Numbered from the stretch's first letter, positions 53,414-62,640 are shown. The stretch: DNA of 64,000 bases from Formosa sp. Hel1_31_208 (GCF_900104785.1 NZ_LT629733.1:2264501-2328500); one strand, 5' to 3'. Notes: generated from the sequence alone by a model not told the origin. Numbers and translations: made by a program.

Positions 53414-53986
53414 ATGGAACATTCACATTTCAAACTCTTCAAGCCTTATGGTTATTTAAGTCAGTTTCAAAGTAATGCTAGACATGAACGCAATAAAAAG
53501 TTTTTAGGAGAATTATACGATTTTCCTGAAGGAACGATGGCGATTGGGCGACTAGACAAAGACTCTGAAGGTCTACTTCTATTGACCACAGATGGCAAAG
53601 TGAGTTATAAGATTACAGGTTCAACCACCGATAAAGAATATTATGTTCAAGTGGATGGAGAGATTACCGAAGAGGCTGTAAAACAATTACAACAAGGTGT
53701 TATTCTTAGTCATAATACTGAAAGCTACACTACAAAACCATGTGAAGCTTTTGTACTTGATAAGGTTCCTAACTTTCCTAAACGTATAAAAAAAATACGT
53801 GATGAACGCCATGGAAAAACCACTTGGGTATCCATCACTATTAATGAAGGTAAGTTTAGACAAGTGCGCAAAATGACGGCTCAAGTAGGATTCCCAACAC
53901 TACGATTAGTGCGTGTGCGTATAGGAGCTATAACGCTAAATGGTTTAGATATGGGATCTGTAAAAGAACTAAGGGAGCTCTATTAA
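53414..53986 (+). CDS. rluE: pseudouridine synthase, RluE-like (23S rRNA)
   Basis: 190 residues from the ATG at 53414; a GTG at 53402 inside topB is less likely. RsuA/RluB family short form without an S4 domain: FKPYGYLSQF, catalytic Asp motif GTMAIGRLDKDSEGLLLLTTDG, KEYYVQVDGEI, and TTWVSITINEGKFRQVRKMTAQVGFPTLRLVRVRIG. RluE makes pseudouridine at 23S position 2457 in E. coli. Translationally linked to topB (one base apart). Confidence 0.88.
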   Translation: MEHSHFKLFKPYGYLSQFQSNARHERNKKFLGELYDFPEGTMAIGRLDKDSEGLLLLTTDGKVSYKITGSTTDKEYYVQVDGEITEEAVKQLQQGVILSHNTESYTTKPCEAFVLDKVPNFPKRIKKIRDERHGKTTWVSITINEGKFRQVRKMTAQVGFPTLRLVRVRIGAITLNGLDMGSVKELRELY

Positions 53987-53992
53987 AAAAGA

Positions 53993-54023
53993 AAAAGCAA
54001 ACATTGTAACAACATTTGCTTCT
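53993..54023 (-). terminator. terminator of the cold-shock-domain gene
   Basis: On the minus strand AAGCAAA-TG-TTGT-T-ACAA-TG-TTTGCTT folds into an almost perfect hairpin and is followed by TTTCTTTTTT. It lies between the convergent rluE and csp-like genes. Confidence 0.75.
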
Positions 54024-54042
54024 AGATAGATATATTTTATAC

Positions 54043-54504
54043 TTAAATTAGTTTTACACGAACCGCATTCATTCCTCGCTGCCCTTTTTCTAATTCAAAT
54101 TGTACTTTATCATTTTCTTGAATCTCATCGATTAAACCACTCACGTGACAAAAGTATTTTTCTTGATCTTCTGTATCAATAATGAACCCAAAACCTTTAG
54201 AATTATCATAGAAAGATACTTTTCCTTTTCTAATTGGATCATACTCATCCTCGTCTAAATCTTCTTTCTTAGGAACTCCTAGAACGATGTTTTTAGCTTT
54301 TACTTTAATCTTATCTGATGGATCAGGTGGTGTATCTGTTAAATTACCAAACTGATCTACGTAAGCAAACGGAATGCTTTCTGCACCTCCACTCTCCTCT
54401 TTTTCGAGTTTACGTGATTCCATTTTTTTGCGCTTATCCTCGCGCTTCTTTAAACGTTTTTTTTCTTTTTCACTTTTGTTAAATGTCTGTTGCGACCTAC
54501 CCAT
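54043..54504 (-). CDS. cold-shock-domain protein with charged N-terminal extension
   Basis: 153 residues. Residues 1-45 are highly basic (SEKEKKRLKKREDKRKKMESRKLEKEE), 46-85 a linker (ESIPFAYVDQFGNLTDTPPDPSDKIKVKA), and about 93-153 an OB-fold cold-shock domain (KGKVSFYDNSKGFGFIIDTEDQEKYFCHVSGLID ... VQFELEKGQRGMNAVRVKL). RNP-1 reads KGFGFI; RNP-2 is altered (YFCHVS). Binds RNA; this two-part form is frequent in Bacteroidota. Confidence 0.9.
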   Translation of the reverse strand: MGRSQQTFNKSEKEKKRLKKREDKRKKMESRKLEKEESGGAESIPFAYVDQFGNLTDTPPDPSDKIKVKAKNIVLGVPKKEDLDEDEYDPIRKGKVSFYDNSKGFGFIIDTEDQEKYFCHVSGLIDEIQENDKVQFELEKGQRGMNAVRVKLI

Positions 54505-54530
54505 TCTCTGTTTTTAATAATTAATATAAA

Positions 54531-54545
54531 TTGCGCACTGCGCAA
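54531..54545. promoter_or_regulatory. perfect palindrome upstream of cold-shock-domain gene
   Basis: TTGCGCA-C-TGCGCAA, 27 bp before the start codon of the minus-strand gene. GC-rich relative to surroundings; may be an operator or a 5'-UTR hairpin. Confidence 0.4.
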
Positions 54546-54628
54546 ATGATTGTAAAGATAACAGTAATATTTGGAAATTCTATATCAAATAACATTTAGT
54601 TAATCAAAAGTTAAACTTATTTAAACCG

Positions 54629-54649
54629 ATAGTAATACTATTATATTTG
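54629..54649 (+). promoter_or_regulatory. TetR promoter with overlapping operator
   Basis: Perfect palindrome ATAGTA-A-TACTAT (54629-54641) directly abuts a canonical Bacteroidota -7 box TATATTTG (54642-54649), 19 bp before the tetR-like ATG. A TetR dimer bound there would block transcription of its own operon. Confidence 0.55.
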
Positions 54650-54667
54650 CGTGTAAATAAATTTAAT

Positions 54668-55354
54668 ATGAATACTTTACTATCAAGTATCAAGATTACA
54701 ATAAATGATAAAATCTATTTGAAAGACCCGGAGTCTTCCGATCTTGGCAAGCGCATTATTGAACATAGCATCAAACTTATTGACGAAATTGGTTTTGAAA
54801 GCTTTACTTTTAAAAAGCTGGGAATTATAATTGGATCCAATGAAAGCTCGATTTATCGCTATTTCGATAGTAAACACAAACTGCTCCTCTATTTAACCTC
54901 TTGGTATTGGGCTTGGTTAGAGTATCAATTAGTGTTCTCGACAACCAATATGAGTAATTCTAATCTTAAACTTGAAAAAGCTGTAGATATTTTGACTAAA
55001 ACTATAGAAAGCGATTCTACATTTGCTCACATTGATGAAGTGTCGTTAAATAGAGTGGTTATTAATGAATATTCAAAGTCGTATTTAACTAAGGAGGTGG
55101 ACACTGAAAATAAAGAAGGCTACTTCTCTATATATAAACGTCTCATCAAGCGCTTACACGATATGATTATTGAAGTAGATAAGGACTATAAATTTCCTCA
55201 CAGTTTATCAAGTACTATTATTGAAGGTGCCTTACACCAACACTTTTTAAAAGATCATTTTAAATCTTTAACAGACTGTAATCAAAAGACACAACCTTCA
55301 GACTATTTTAAACATTTAGTTTTTAATGCTTTAAACACCAAAATAAATGACTAA
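54668..55354 (+). CDS. TetR-family transcriptional regulator
   Basis: 228 residues from the ATG at 54668. N-terminal helix-turn-helix: GKRIIEHSIKLIDEIGFESFTFKKLGIIIGSNESSIYRYFDSKHKLLLYL. The helical ligand domain follows. Its last codons overlap the start of the ABC gene by 8 bp (ATGACTAA), so it is translationally coupled to and likely autoregulates the exporter operon. Confidence 0.9.
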   Translation: MNTLLSSIKITINDKIYLKDPESSDLGKRIIEHSIKLIDEIGFESFTFKKLGIIIGSNESSIYRYFDSKHKLLLYLTSWYWAWLEYQLVFSTTNMSNSNLKLEKAVDILTKTIESDSTFAHIDEVSLNRVVINEYSKSYLTKEVDTENKEGYFSIYKRLIKRLHDMIIEVDKDYKFPHSLSSTIIEGALHQHFLKDHFKSLTDCNQKTQPSDYFKHLVFNALNTKIND

Positions 55355-57011
55355 AATTTTAACTTCTTGGCAGCGCTTAATTGGCCTCTTAAAATTAGAA
55401 GTAAAAGACATTAAGCAAATATTCTATTATGCCATTTTTGCCGGAGTTGTAAATCTGTCGCTCCCGCTAGGTATTCAGGCGATTATCAACCTTATTCAAG
55501 GGGCTCAAATTAGTAGCTCTTGGATTGTGTTAGTCGTTCTGGTCACTATTGGTGTGGCGTTTGTAGGTATATTACAGTTAATGCAAATGCGGATTATTGA
55601 AAACGTACAACAAAAAATATTCACAAGATCCTCCTTTGAATTTGCATACCGTTTTCCGAAGATAAAAATGAGTGAATTACGTCAATATTATCCGCCTGAA
55701 TTAGCCAATCGTTTTTTTGATACGCTTACTGTTCAAAAAGGATTATCAAAAATATTAATTGATTTCCCTGCAGCAATTTTGCAGATTGTTTTCGGATTAA
55801 TGCTTTTATCCTTCTATCACCCATTTTTTATCATCTATGGAATTTTACTTATTATTTTGGTTTATGTCGTATTTAAATTCTCTGCACAACGTGGGCTAAC
55901 GACGAGTCTTAGTGAATCAGAAAAAAAGTATAAAGTTGCTCATTGGCTGCAAGAAATTGCGCGCTCGGTATTAAGTTTTAAACTTTCTGGAAAAACCAAT
56001 TTAGCACTCGAGAAGAATGATGTCTTAACCTCAAATTATCTGGATGCTAGAGAAAGCCATTTTAGAGTATTAGTTCAACAGTTCATAAAACTTATTGGAT
56101 TTAAAGTCCTAGTCACAGCTGGTTTGTTAATTATTGGCGGGTTTTTAGTACTAAACCAACAAATGAACATTGGTCAGTTTGTTGCTGCCGAAATCATCAT
56201 ATTATTGGTGATTAGTTCCGTAGAAAAGTTAATCTTGGGTTTAGAGTCTTTTTACGATGTCCTAACTTCTATGGAAAAATTAGCACAAGTCGTCGATCGT
56301 AACATAGAGCCACAAGAAGGTGATCGTTTACATGATGGTGATTCTAAATTTAAGGTAGAATTAGAACATGTATGTTATTCGGTTCCAGATAAAATTACTC
56401 CAATTCTATCCGACATTTCTATGATTATAGAGCCTAAAGATCGCATCATGATTTATGGATCAAATGGTTCTGGAAAATCAACACTTTTAAAACTAATCTC
56501 TGGAATTAATGAACCCTCAAAAGGATCTATTTACGTGAATGACATCGACCTTAAAGGCATGAGGCTCAATGACTACAGAGCACTTATCGGACAATCATTA
56601 CCTGAGGAGTCTCCTTTTGAAGGCACGATTAGAGAAAACCTCACTTTTGGTGATGACCAAATTACAAGTGAGGAAATCAATAGAGTTCTTGAAAAAACAG
56701 GATTAATGGCTTTTGTAAAGTCACAGCCTCAAGGACTTAGAACGATTCTCTATCCAGAAGGCAAAAAACTATCACAAACGGTATCTAAGAAAATTATTTT
56801 GGCAAGAAGTATCCTTAAAAAACCAAAACTATTATTACTAAAAGACCCATTGGAGCAATTTGAAACGCACGAAGCCTTGCGTATTATGGATTTTTTAACA
56901 GATAAGAACAACCCTTGGGCATTAGTTATTGTGAGCTACAATATGGATTGGAAAGCGAAATGTACGAGAGTGATCAAACTAGAAAACGGTAAAATTGAAT
57001 TAAATCAGTAA
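55347..57011 (+). CDS. ABC exporter half-transporter with degenerate ATPase domain
   Basis: 554 residues. Residues about 20-305 are a six-helix ABC exporter membrane domain without the N-terminal C39 peptidase. The ATPase part has an intact Walker A (IYGSNGSGKSTLLKL, near 371) and Q-loop (LIGQSLPEES), but the signature is LSQTVSKK rather than LSGGQ, the Walker B/Glu site is LLLLKDPLEQF (Asp-Glu replaced by Lys-Asp, near 495) and the switch His is replaced (IVSYN). ATP hydrolysis is therefore doubtful. Followed 4 bp later by the HlyD-like gene and then by a TolC-like gene: a type I secretion or efflux layout. Confidence 0.88.
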   Translation: MTKILTSWQRLIGLLKLEVKDIKQIFYYAIFAGVVNLSLPLGIQAIINLIQGAQISSSWIVLVVLVTIGVAFVGILQLMQMRIIENVQQKIFTRSSFEFAYRFPKIKMSELRQYYPPELANRFFDTLTVQKGLSKILIDFPAAILQIVFGLMLLSFYHPFFIIYGILLIILVYVVFKFSAQRGLTTSLSESEKKYKVAHWLQEIARSVLSFKLSGKTNLALEKNDVLTSNYLDARESHFRVLVQQFIKLIGFKVLVTAGLLIIGGFLVLNQQMNIGQFVAAEIIILLVISSVEKLILGLESFYDVLTSMEKLAQVVDRNIEPQEGDRLHDGDSKFKVELEHVCYSVPDKITPILSDISMIIEPKDRIMIYGSNGSGKSTLLKLISGINEPSKGSIYVNDIDLKGMRLNDYRALIGQSLPEESPFEGTIRENLTFGDDQITSEEINRVLEKTGLMAFVKSQPQGLRTILYPEGKKLSQTVSKKIILARSILKKPKLLLLKDPLEQFETHEALRIMDFLTDKNNPWALVIVSYNMDWKAKCTRVIKLENGKIELNQ

Positions 57012-57015
57012 AACA

Positions 57016-58371
57016 ATGTTAAACATTTCAAATAACCCGCTGAATAAAAAAGTAGACCTGAAGCATTATAAGTCTGGTGAGAAAGTGTTTCACAAAAGAC
57101 ATTTTAAGCATTTCAATCGATTTTTAATGGCTTTCGCAATTGCTGGAGTTATCATTCTATTTTTACCATGGACACAAAATATCAATAGCCGAGGAAAGGT
57201 AACTACGTTAACACCTGATCAAAGACCACAGACCATTCAGTCTCCTATTCCGGGACGTATAGAGAAATGGTTTGTTAGAGAAGGAGATCAAGTTAAAAAA
57301 GGAGATACCATTTTATTTATTTCTGAAATAAAGAATGAATATTTTGATCCTAATTTAGTTAATAGAACAGGTCAACAAATAAAAGCAAAAGAAGCTTCGG
57401 TAAGTTCTTACGGATTTAAAGTCAACTCTTTAAACAATCAAATTGCTGCCTTAAAGAGAGAACGCAAACTTAAGCTCGAACAAGCGGAGAATAAATTATT
57501 ACAATCACGGTATAAAGTCCAAAGCGATAGTATTGATTTGGAAGCTGTGAAAATTGATTTAAGCATTGCTCAAAGGCAAATAAGTGCTTTTCAAGGATTG
57601 TATGATGAAGGTTTAAAATCGCTCACCGAATTAGAAGAAAAGCGGTCTAAATTTCAAGAAAAACAAGCCAAATTAATTTCTCAAGAAAATAAATATTTGG
57701 CCTCTCAAAATGAGGTAATTAATGCCAAGATTGAGCTCAATCGCATTGGTGCAGATTATATGAATAAAATTTCTAAAGCCGAAAGCGACAAGTTTACAGC
57801 TGAATCTAATGGGTTTGATGCAGAGGCTCAAGTAACAAAACTAGAAAGTGATTTTACAAGTTATGAAATGCGAAATGATATGTACTATGTCAGAGCACCA
57901 CAAAACGGATTTATAAATAAAGCGATTAAAGGAGGTATTGGAGAAACTTTTAAAGAAGGCGAACAATTGGTTGGGATTATGCCTGCAAATTATGATTTAG
58001 CCGTAGAAACTTATGTAGATCCAATTGACTTGCCCTTGGTTCATATTGGTGAGGAAGTACGAGTTCAGTTTGACGGCTGGCCAGCAATTGTTTTTAGTGG
58101 ATGGCCTAATATCTCTTACGGAACTTATGGCGCGAAGGTAGTAGCAATAGAGAATTTTATTAGTGAAAACGGGAAATTCAGAATCCTATTAGCACCAGAT
58201 GAGACAGATCATGAATGGCCTGAAGCCATTAGAGTTGGCTCTGGTGCCATGACTATTGCGCTGCTTGAAGATGTGCCAATTTGGTTTGAATTATGGCGTA
58301 AACTTAACGGCTTCCCTCCTAACTATTATCAACCTGAAGGGAATGCATCCACAAAAACTGATAAAAAATAA
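57016..58371 (+). CDS. HlyD-family periplasmic adaptor
   Basis: 451 residues. One N-terminal membrane helix (RFLMAFAIAGVIILFLPW), a biotinyl-lipoyl half (QSPIPGRIEKWFVREGDQVKKGDTILFISEI), a long coiled coil (about 120-290) and the second lipoyl half (YYVRAPQNGFINKAIKGGIGETFKEGEQLVGIMP) plus beta-barrel. Bridges the inner-membrane ABC protein and the TolC channel. Confidence 0.92.
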   Translation: MLNISNNPLNKKVDLKHYKSGEKVFHKRHFKHFNRFLMAFAIAGVIILFLPWTQNINSRGKVTTLTPDQRPQTIQSPIPGRIEKWFVREGDQVKKGDTILFISEIKNEYFDPNLVNRTGQQIKAKEASVSSYGFKVNSLNNQIAALKRERKLKLEQAENKLLQSRYKVQSDSIDLEAVKIDLSIAQRQISAFQGLYDEGLKSLTELEEKRSKFQEKQAKLISQENKYLASQNEVINAKIELNRIGADYMNKISKAESDKFTAESNGFDAEAQVTKLESDFTSYEMRNDMYYVRAPQNGFINKAIKGGIGETFKEGEQLVGIMPANYDLAVETYVDPIDLPLVHIGEEVRVQFDGWPAIVFSGWPNISYGTYGAKVVAIENFISENGKFRILLAPDETDHEWPEAIRVGSGAMTIALLEDVPIWFELWRKLNGFPPNYYQPEGNASTKTDKK

Positions 58372-58379
58372 CGACTGTC

Positions 58380-59783
58380 ATGAATAAATATCTGAGTATA
58401 TTATTCCTTCTTGTTTCGTCTGTAGTTACCGCGCAATCTCAAGATTCTATTGTGATGAGCTTTAATGAGTATTTAGGCTATGTAAAGAAATTTCATCCTA
58501 TTGCGAAACAGGCTGATTTAACTATACAAATAGGCCAAGCGAACCTGATGAAAGCGAGAGGTGGTTTTGATCCGAAAATTGAAGTTGATAATATTCGTAA
58601 AAAATTCAAGACCACCGAATACTACGATCAGTTAAATGCAACATTTAAAATACCAACATGGTACGGTATCGAGCTCAAAGGAAATTTTGAACAAAATACA
58701 GGTGATTTTTTAAATCCGGCATCATTTGTCCCAGATGATGGCTTGTATAGCGCTGGTATTTCGGCATCCTTAGGTGAAGGATTGTTCATTAATGAACGTA
58801 TGGCAGATCTTAAGAAAGCTAAATTTTTTAAAGAACAAACAGCAGCCGATAGAGAAATATTAATCAACCAGATCTTATATGATGCATCGGTAGCTTATTT
58901 TAATTGGTTGCAAGCTTATAACGAGACTAAAACCTTTGAATCCTTTTTAGAAAATGCTAGAATGCGTTTTCAAGGTATTAAGCGCAGTGCAGAGGCCGGA
59001 GATAAGGCTGCTATTGACACATTAGAAGCTAAAATCACAGTTAAAAACAGAGCTTTAGGTTTAGAAAAGACAAAAGTCAAATTGATGAAAGCCTCATTAG
59101 AATTGTCGACATTTTTATGGTTAAATGATAACATCCCTGTAGAATTACAGCCCAATGTGATTCCTGATGCATTTCTAGAAGATACAGTAGATAACGTACT
59201 TGAAATATCAGGACTACCGCTTACAGATTTTGTTTTAGAAAACCATCCTAAACTGCGTTCTTTAGGGTTTAAATATGAGGGTTTAGAAGTAGACAAACGT
59301 TTAAAAGCTAATAAATTATTACCAACAATTGATATTCAGTATAATTTCTTAACAGAACGAGCGGATATTGCCAGATCCTTTAATACCGCCGAATACAAAG
59401 GTGGATTCAATATTGCTTTCCCGCTATTTTTGCGCAAAGAACGCGGTGATTTGCGATTGGCTAAGTTTAAACTTCAAGATTTACAATTTGAAATAGACAA
59501 TGCCAGAATTACAATCCAAAATAAAGTATTAGCTATATATCGCGAATTAGAATCTTTTGAGAGACAAAATCTATTACTATCGGAAATCGTTACCGATTAT
59601 GGCACATTATTAAGTGCTGAAGAACGCAAGTTTAAATTCGGCGAAAGTTCAATCTTTTTAATTAACTCACGTGAAAAAAGTTTAATCGATTCTCAATTAA
59701 AAGCTATCGATCTTCAAAATAAGTATTTAAAAGCAAAAGCGAAGTTATTTAATAGTCTGTCGAGAGATTTACAAAACTTATAG
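58380..59783 (+). CDS. TolC-family outer-membrane efflux protein
   Basis: 467 residues with signal peptide (MNKYLSILFLLVSSVVTAQS). Two OEP repeats of helical hairpins and strands; typical stretches are FNWLQAYNETKTFESFLENARMRFQGIKRSAEAGDKAAIDTLEAKITVKNRALGL and FKFGESSIFLINSREKSLIDSQLKAIDLQNKYLKAKA. Forms a trimeric outer-membrane duct. Last gene of the operon; overlaps nothing but abuts the convergent gene at 59784. Confidence 0.93.
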   Translation: MNKYLSILFLLVSSVVTAQSQDSIVMSFNEYLGYVKKFHPIAKQADLTIQIGQANLMKARGGFDPKIEVDNIRKKFKTTEYYDQLNATFKIPTWYGIELKGNFEQNTGDFLNPASFVPDDGLYSAGISASLGEGLFINERMADLKKAKFFKEQTAADREILINQILYDASVAYFNWLQAYNETKTFESFLENARMRFQGIKRSAEAGDKAAIDTLEAKITVKNRALGLEKTKVKLMKASLELSTFLWLNDNIPVELQPNVIPDAFLEDTVDNVLEISGLPLTDFVLENHPKLRSLGFKYEGLEVDKRLKANKLLPTIDIQYNFLTERADIARSFNTAEYKGGFNIAFPLFLRKERGDLRLAKFKLQDLQFEIDNARITIQNKVLAIYRELESFERQNLLLSEIVTDYGTLLSAEERKFKFGESSIFLINSREKSLIDSQLKAIDLQNKYLKAKAKLFNSLSRDLQNL

Positions 59784-60497
59784 TTAGTTCTCTTTCTCTG
59801 TGTTGGTTTCCTCCTTTTCAGAGGTACTTTTAATCACGTTAACTGTGGCCTTAACGCCTGTGAGTAGATTCCATTTTTTAGAAGACACCAAATTGCCATC
59901 ATCGTCATAGACCAGAAACTCAGCTGTATTTGGACCGGAATCTCCTTGGTTTAATGCTAAAAAGTCGATTTTATTAATACCCGGACTTAATACAATATCA
60001 AAACCTTTATATCCTGAGGTCAATAATAAACTGGAAATTATAATTTGATCATTCAACAAGACTCGCACTAAATCTCCATCTGGGAATTCATGATCACGAC
60101 ATACAATTTTAACGAAAGTACCGTTGCTACTTATATCTCCTAAAAAGACATCTGCCATGGTTTCAATTTTCAAACCTTTTTCGGTTGCGACCTTATTGTA
60201 GCGTTCTTCAAATAGTTCACCTGGATTTCTCAAACCATTGCTGTCTATCATAGAAAACTCTTTTTTTGGTTTGGTAATCGCTGTTTTACTTTCAAGAGGA
60301 ATTCCTCCTATATTCTTTTTGGTCTTTGTGAGTCCAAAATTAGAATTCGGTTTAATAATTAACTTTTTTGAGGTTGTATCAGGCTTTTTAGTCTCAACTG
60401 CAGGTATTTTTATAGAGTTCTTCTTCTCTGTGTCTGGTTGTGCAGAAACAGAAGACATACATACAATACATAAGAACAAAACAAAATAATATTTCAT
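59784..60497 (-). CDS. secreted protein of unknown function
   Basis: 237 residues, signal peptide MKYYFVLFLCIVCMSSVSAQ. A Lys/Thr/Pro-rich region (about 20-90) and a beta-rich domain (about 105-220: IETMADVFLGDISSNGTFVKIVCRDHEFPDGDLVRVLLNDQIIISSLLLTSGYKGFDIVLSPGINKIDFLALNQGDSGPNTAEFLVYDDDGN) ending in a Glu-rich tail. The FxxxLxxGxNxIxxxALNxGxxxPNTAxF pattern recurs in Bacteroidota secreted proteins. Stops one base before the TolC-like stop, convergent. Confidence 0.75.
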   Translation of the reverse strand: MKYYFVLFLCIVCMSSVSAQPDTEKKNSIKIPAVETKKPDTTSKKLIIKPNSNFGLTKTKKNIGGIPLESKTAITKPKKEFSMIDSNGLRNPGELFEERYNKVATEKGLKIETMADVFLGDISSNGTFVKIVCRDHEFPDGDLVRVLLNDQIIISSLLLTSGYKGFDIVLSPGINKIDFLALNQGDSGPNTAEFLVYDDDGNLVSSKKWNLLTGVKATVNVIKSTSEKEETNTEKEN

Positions 60498-60582
60498 CTC
60501 AACTTTATTTGACCTAGTGAGTTCAAAAACTATACCTAACTCAAATGTAACAAGTTTGAGTCGTAAACTTTTTAATTTTACG

Positions 60583-62097
60583 TTAAAACTTTCCGTTAAA
60601 ACTTAGTCTTAATTTGCGCGTATACTCTTCTAAAAGCCAATCTTTGTAGTTCTTTGTACTATTCATAATACAATAACAATATTGTTTAATGCGATAGCAA
60701 ATATCATCATGGAGTAGTTTCGCTAGTGCTCTGGCCTCAAACACATCCTCGCTGTTAGCAATAACTAATGCTGAATGTTGGGCAATACTATTTTCAATGG
60801 CTTGCATTGACTTTTTCCCTTCACGAATCACCTTCTTATACTCTGCTTTGATATCAAAATCGTCATTAGGGTTCTTTTTAAAACGTTTACGTAAAGACTC
60901 TGGCATTTGATAAACAAATTCCCGTTCGATGTCTTCATCATTGCGCAAATTTTCAAGGTAATAGTCTGGATTTTTAAAAATGTGCTGCCAATCTACCGGT
61001 TGACTCCATGGTCCGAAACGCACCGCGTTATTACCTAAATCTATAACCTTAAACGTGGATTTATTGTTGTATATTCTAGATCCTCTTCCTATCATTTGGA
61101 AATATAAGGTGAGAGAACGAGTAGCTCTATTTAATATAATAGCCTCAACGGAAGGTTCATCAAACCCAGTCGTTAAGATACTCACTGAGGTCAAAATACC
61201 ATCAGGTGTATTTTTGAACCATTTTAAAATGTCTTTTCGTTCTTGTCTGCTAGAGGTATTATCTAAATGTCTCACATCATATCCAGCACGTTTAAACGTA
61301 TAGTATACTTCTTTTGAAGTATTAATTCCATTGTTAAAAATTAGGGTCTTCTTTCCTTTTGATAATTCTTCGTAAGCAAACAATAATTTTCCTTGCATCG
61401 AAGCATTAGTGTATAATGCTTCAGAAGATTTTACGGTATAATCACCATTGATTCCAATTTTTAAGGATGTTAAAGACACATCGTAATTATAAATTTCAGC
61501 GGAAGCAAGGAATCCATTCTTAATAAGCTTCGAGATATTATCACCAACGATTAATTCCTTATAATTATCCTTCATTGGTAATTTGATATTACTACTTAAT
61601 GGTGTAGCTGTAACACCAATGATAAAGCAGTTATCAAAGAATTTAAATAATTTTCTAAACGAGTTATAATGTGCTTCGTCAATAATAACTAGACCTATAT
61701 CTTCAAGGTTTAGCTTTCCATCGTTTAATCTATTGTTAAGGGTTTCTACCATAGCTACAAAACACTCATATTGGTCTTGATCTGGCAATTCTTTAACCTT
61801 ACTATTAATGATTTTATTATTAACACCAAAGCCATTTAAGACTTTAGAGGTTTGCTTGCACAACTCGATACGGTGAGTTAAAATAACCACCTTTTTCTTA
61901 TGCTTCTTGATATACTGTCTAACGATTTCAGAAAAGATCACAGTTTTACCGCCACCTGTTGGTAATTGATACAACAGGTTATAGTTGTCTGGAGCAGACT
62001 CAAACACCTCAAATATGCGATTTAGATCGGCAATTTGATAGTCATATAGGCGTTTTTTAGTGGCTTTTGTATTTGTAACTTCGAGAGTATCGGACAT
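60583..62097 (-). CDS. DEAD/DEAH-box superfamily 2 helicase
   Basis: 504 residues. Motifs in order: Q-like RLYDYQIADL, Walker A LPTGGGKTVIF, Ia LTHRIELCKQ, II VIIDEAHYNS, III VTATPLSS, V-like TGFDEPSVEAIIL and VI QMIGRGSRI. The layout is that of SSL2/type III restriction-like helicases without a nuclease domain. No restriction or defence genes adjoin it. Cytosolic nucleic-acid remodelling is likely; target unknown. Confidence 0.92.
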   Translation of the reverse strand: MSDTLEVTNTKATKKRLYDYQIADLNRIFEVFESAPDNYNLLYQLPTGGGKTVIFSEIVRQYIKKHKKKVVILTHRIELCKQTSKVLNGFGVNNKIINSKVKELPDQDQYECFVAMVETLNNRLNDGKLNLEDIGLVIIDEAHYNSFRKLFKFFDNCFIIGVTATPLSSNIKLPMKDNYKELIVGDNISKLIKNGFLASAEIYNYDVSLTSLKIGINGDYTVKSSEALYTNASMQGKLLFAYEELSKGKKTLIFNNGINTSKEVYYTFKRAGYDVRHLDNTSSRQERKDILKWFKNTPDGILTSVSILTTGFDEPSVEAIILNRATRSLTLYFQMIGRGSRIYNNKSTFKVIDLGNNAVRFGPWSQPVDWQHIFKNPDYYLENLRNDEDIEREFVYQMPESLRKRFKKNPNDDFDIKAEYKKVIREGKKSMQAIENSIAQHSALVIANSEDVFEARALAKLLHDDICYRIKQYCYCIMNSTKNYKDWLLEEYTRKLRLSFNGKF

Positions 62098-62312
62098 ATA
62101 TTAATTAGCTTCTGAAAAAAAAATTCGTACAAAATTAAGGTTTTATAAGGTTAACTAAGCATTTTGTTAAAAACAATTGAAAAGTAATTCCTACTCTATT
62201 ACGTTAAAATATGTTAAATTACTACTTTGTAATGCATAGTACTGTAACAATTTTATTATTCTGTCGTCTATCTAGTATAACATCAATCATTAATAATTTA
62301 AATCAAAACATT

Positions 62313-62399
62313 ATGAGAACTTTAAACAGCAATCAATTAACAAGTACATCAACCGAAACAAAAACATATACTTGGAATACTAAAAGACGTTATAGATAA
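62313..62399 (+). CDS. 28-residue micropeptide, copy 1
   Basis: MRTLNSNQLTSTSTETKTY followed by TWNTKRRYR; stop TAA. Twin of the peptide at 62443-62529, with which it shares 22 or 23 of 28 residues, and shares part of its leader (CATNATGAGAACTTTAAAC). The longer frame from 62211 is rejected because only this 28-residue unit is duplicated. Basic C-terminus (KRRYR). Function unknown. Confidence 0.7.
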   Translation: MRTLNSNQLTSTSTETKTYTWNTKRRYR

Positions 62400-62442
62400 T
62401 ATCTATTTAAATTTATCAATCAATCAATAAAAACTAAACATC

Positions 62443-62529
62443 ATGAGAACTTTAAACAACAACCAATTATCAAGTAGATCAACAGAAACTAAGATTTATA
62501 CTTGGAATCAAAAAAGACGTTATAGATAA
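62443..62529 (+). CDS. 28-residue micropeptide, copy 2
   Basis: MRTLNNNQLSSRSTETKIY followed by TWNQKRRYR; stop TAA. Differences from copy 1 are mostly conservative and several codons differ silently, so the peptide rather than the DNA seems to be preserved. Lies 43 bp after copy 1. Function unknown. Confidence 0.7.
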   Translation: MRTLNNNQLSSRSTETKIYTWNQKRRYR

Positions 62530-62568
62530 GTATCTATAACAAAACATCAATCAAAACATCAATCTACC

Positions 62569-62640
62569 ATGAAAGCTTTAACAAAAATTATCGATACATC
62601 ACATACAACAAACGATGACTTAGAAACGTTAAAACATTAG
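62569..62640 (+). CDS. 23-residue micropeptide
   Basis: MKALTKIIDTSHTTNDDLE followed by TLKH; stop TAG. Third small frame in the same transcript, 39 bp after copy 2, sharing the preceding CATCAATC-type leader and the M-[RK]-x-L start but otherwise acidic and different. Ends before a strong terminator. Confidence 0.5.
   Translation: MKALTKIIDTSHTTNDDLETLKH

Noticed and set aside
60583..62097. Part of a restriction or defence island
   Set aside because: The helicase has no nuclease domain and no adjacent methylase, nuclease or other defence gene.
62211..62399. 62-residue protein
   Set aside because: Only the last 28 residues are duplicated downstream, with their own leader, so the short start at 62313 is preferred.
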